From JBELHO01 sp042091375 (GTDB lineage: Bacteria; Pseudomonadota; Gammaproteobacteria; Enterobacterales; Alteromonadaceae): a DNA stretch of 23,115 bases. The notes beneath the pieces were generated by a model, which saw only the letters and a program-made list of their open reading frames with translations, ran no database searches and was not told the DNA's origin. Below, piece after piece: positions 22,686-23,115 of this stretch. A program made the translations under genes and the position numbers. The first letter of the stretch is position 1, and the number at the start of each line of letters is the position of its first letter. The stretch lies in assembly GCA_042091375.1 (NCBI GenBank), contig JBELHO010000053.1, positions 1-23,115 on the forward strand. The letters are read 5' to 3'.

Positions 22686-22779
22686 TAATTAACTTTTTAT
22701 TTTTTACTTTTTATAAAGGGGGGGATTATTTTTTCGCAGCCAGCTTAGACTCGACAAACCAGCTATCCAGCAATAGCTT
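22655..22779 (-). pseudogene. tRNA-Arg-like relic, copy B (split)
   Basis: Minus strand: AGCTATT-GCTGGATAG (22763-22779), CTGGCTGCGAA (22733-22743, loop reading anticodon GCG), about 47 nt of A/T-rich and C-run DNA with heptamers, then an intact T-arm and acceptor 3' half ending in CCA (22655-22685). The 5' acceptor strand is not recognisable. It cannot fold as a normal tRNA without removal of the insert. Confidence 0.6.
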
Positions 22780-22965
22780 TTCCAGTTTTGCATTACCTTG
22801 CCTGTTTTGTCTTTTGCTAATTTTTATTGCTTTTTATTGCCAACCCTAAGCAGCTGAAATCACTTAAACAACTTAAATCACTTTTCATCAAGCAAAAAAA
22901 AACCAACATTGCTGTTGGTTTTATTTTACTAATATGGCGGACGCGGCAGGAGTCGAACCTGCGAC
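22701..22965. repeat. 265-bp direct repeat, copy 2
   Basis: Perfect copy of 22421-22685. Its right end lies inside the T-arm of tRNA-like copy A, so the duplication boundary falls within the tRNA-like sequence. Confidence 0.97.
22893..22922 (-). terminator. Terminator downstream of tRNA-like copy A
   Basis: Second, identical copy of the hairpin and T-run at 22613-22642, 13-20 nt after the CCA end of copy A. Confidence 0.85.
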
Positions 22966-23031
22966 CGCCTGGTTCGTAGCCAGTTTGTAGTGTTAATTCA
23001 AGATAAGTCTATCCAGCTGAGCTAATATATC
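22935..23031 (-). pseudogene. Degenerate tRNA-Arg (anticodon ACG), copy A
   Basis: Minus strand: TAGCTCAGCTGGATAGA (D-arm), anticodon loop CTACGAA (ACG, Arg), AACCAGGCGGTCG, T-arm GCAGG-TTCGACT-CCTGC, acceptor CGCGTCC-G-CCA. The 3' half is a good tRNA-Arg. The 5' acceptor strand (GATATAT) cannot pair with CGCGTCC, and about 24 nt replace the usual 4-5 nt between D-arm and anticodon stem; part of it (CTACAAACTGG) looks like a duplication of the anticodon loop. Total 97 nt against the usual 77. I call it a pseudogene, although search tools may report a tRNA here. Confidence 0.7.
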
Positions 23032-23115
23032 TAACCGCTCTAAATGTTCGCGGTCAATTGTTATTTTATATCTCAATTCAAAGATATGCGAACCTTGCTC
23101 TTAGTGATAACTTAA

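Noticed and set aside
22547..22849. 100-codon plus-strand frame crossing the 265-bp repeat
   Set aside because: It contains RTRQESNLR, the usual artefact of translating antisense to a tRNA 3' end, and spans terminators and repeats.
22421..22965. Direct repeats at a tRNA 3' end as attL/attR of an integrated element
   Set aside because: Only 15 bp lies between the copies and no integrase is present; tandem duplication explains it better.

Overview
The window reads as chromosome of a marine, low-GC gammaproteobacterium of the Alteromonadales, most likely Colwelliaceae (Colwellia/Thalassotalea-like). I infer this from protein sequences recalled from memory (ParC, TalB, TmcA and OadGAB all look gammaproteobacterial), from the sodium-pumping oxaloacetate decarboxylase, and from AT-rich intergenic DNA full of short tandem repeats. 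Most of it is ordinary core or near-core genome. I see no prophage, insertion sequence, CRISPR array or defence island.

Layout, left to right. Positions 1-250 hold the end of an unidentified minus-strand region. yaaA (minus) and talB (plus) diverge from a 395-bp gap, followed by a 57-residue DUF3545 protein with a clear terminator. Next, all on the minus strand, come an EAL phosphodiesterase, parC, and a two-gene operon of membrane GGDEF proteins whose GGDEF motifs are both degenerate. Then come the arsJ/gapdh pair (organoarsenical export) and a two-gene ABC-2 exporter. A 341-bp divergent region with a near-perfect Fur box separates the exporter from a 68-residue His/Cys-containing small protein (plus). 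tmcA (minus) carries an 80-residue Asn/Ser-rich hexanucleotide-repeat insertion. A small acidic protein and pdxH (plus) converge on the oadGAB operon (minus).

The last 1.1 kb has no protein gene. It contains paired GntR-type palindromes upstream of oadG, a hexanucleotide repeat tract, and a minus-strand array of three broken tRNA-Arg-like genes. Within the array lies a perfect 265-bp tandem duplication that includes a terminator.

How the genes relate: GAPDH and ArsJ act together (make 1-arseno-3-phosphoglycerate, then export it). OadG, OadA and OadB form one membrane complex. The EAL protein and the two GGDEF proteins belong to cyclic-di-GMP signalling, but the GGDEF pair probably senses or scaffolds rather than synthesises. 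The remaining genes look like independent housekeeping units. The least ordinary features are the tRNA-Arg relic array, the tandem degenerate GGDEF sensors, the repeat insertion in TmcA, an arsJ/gapdh pair with no ars regulator beside it, and the Fur box between the exporter and the small protein. None amounts to a clearly new system from sequence alone.
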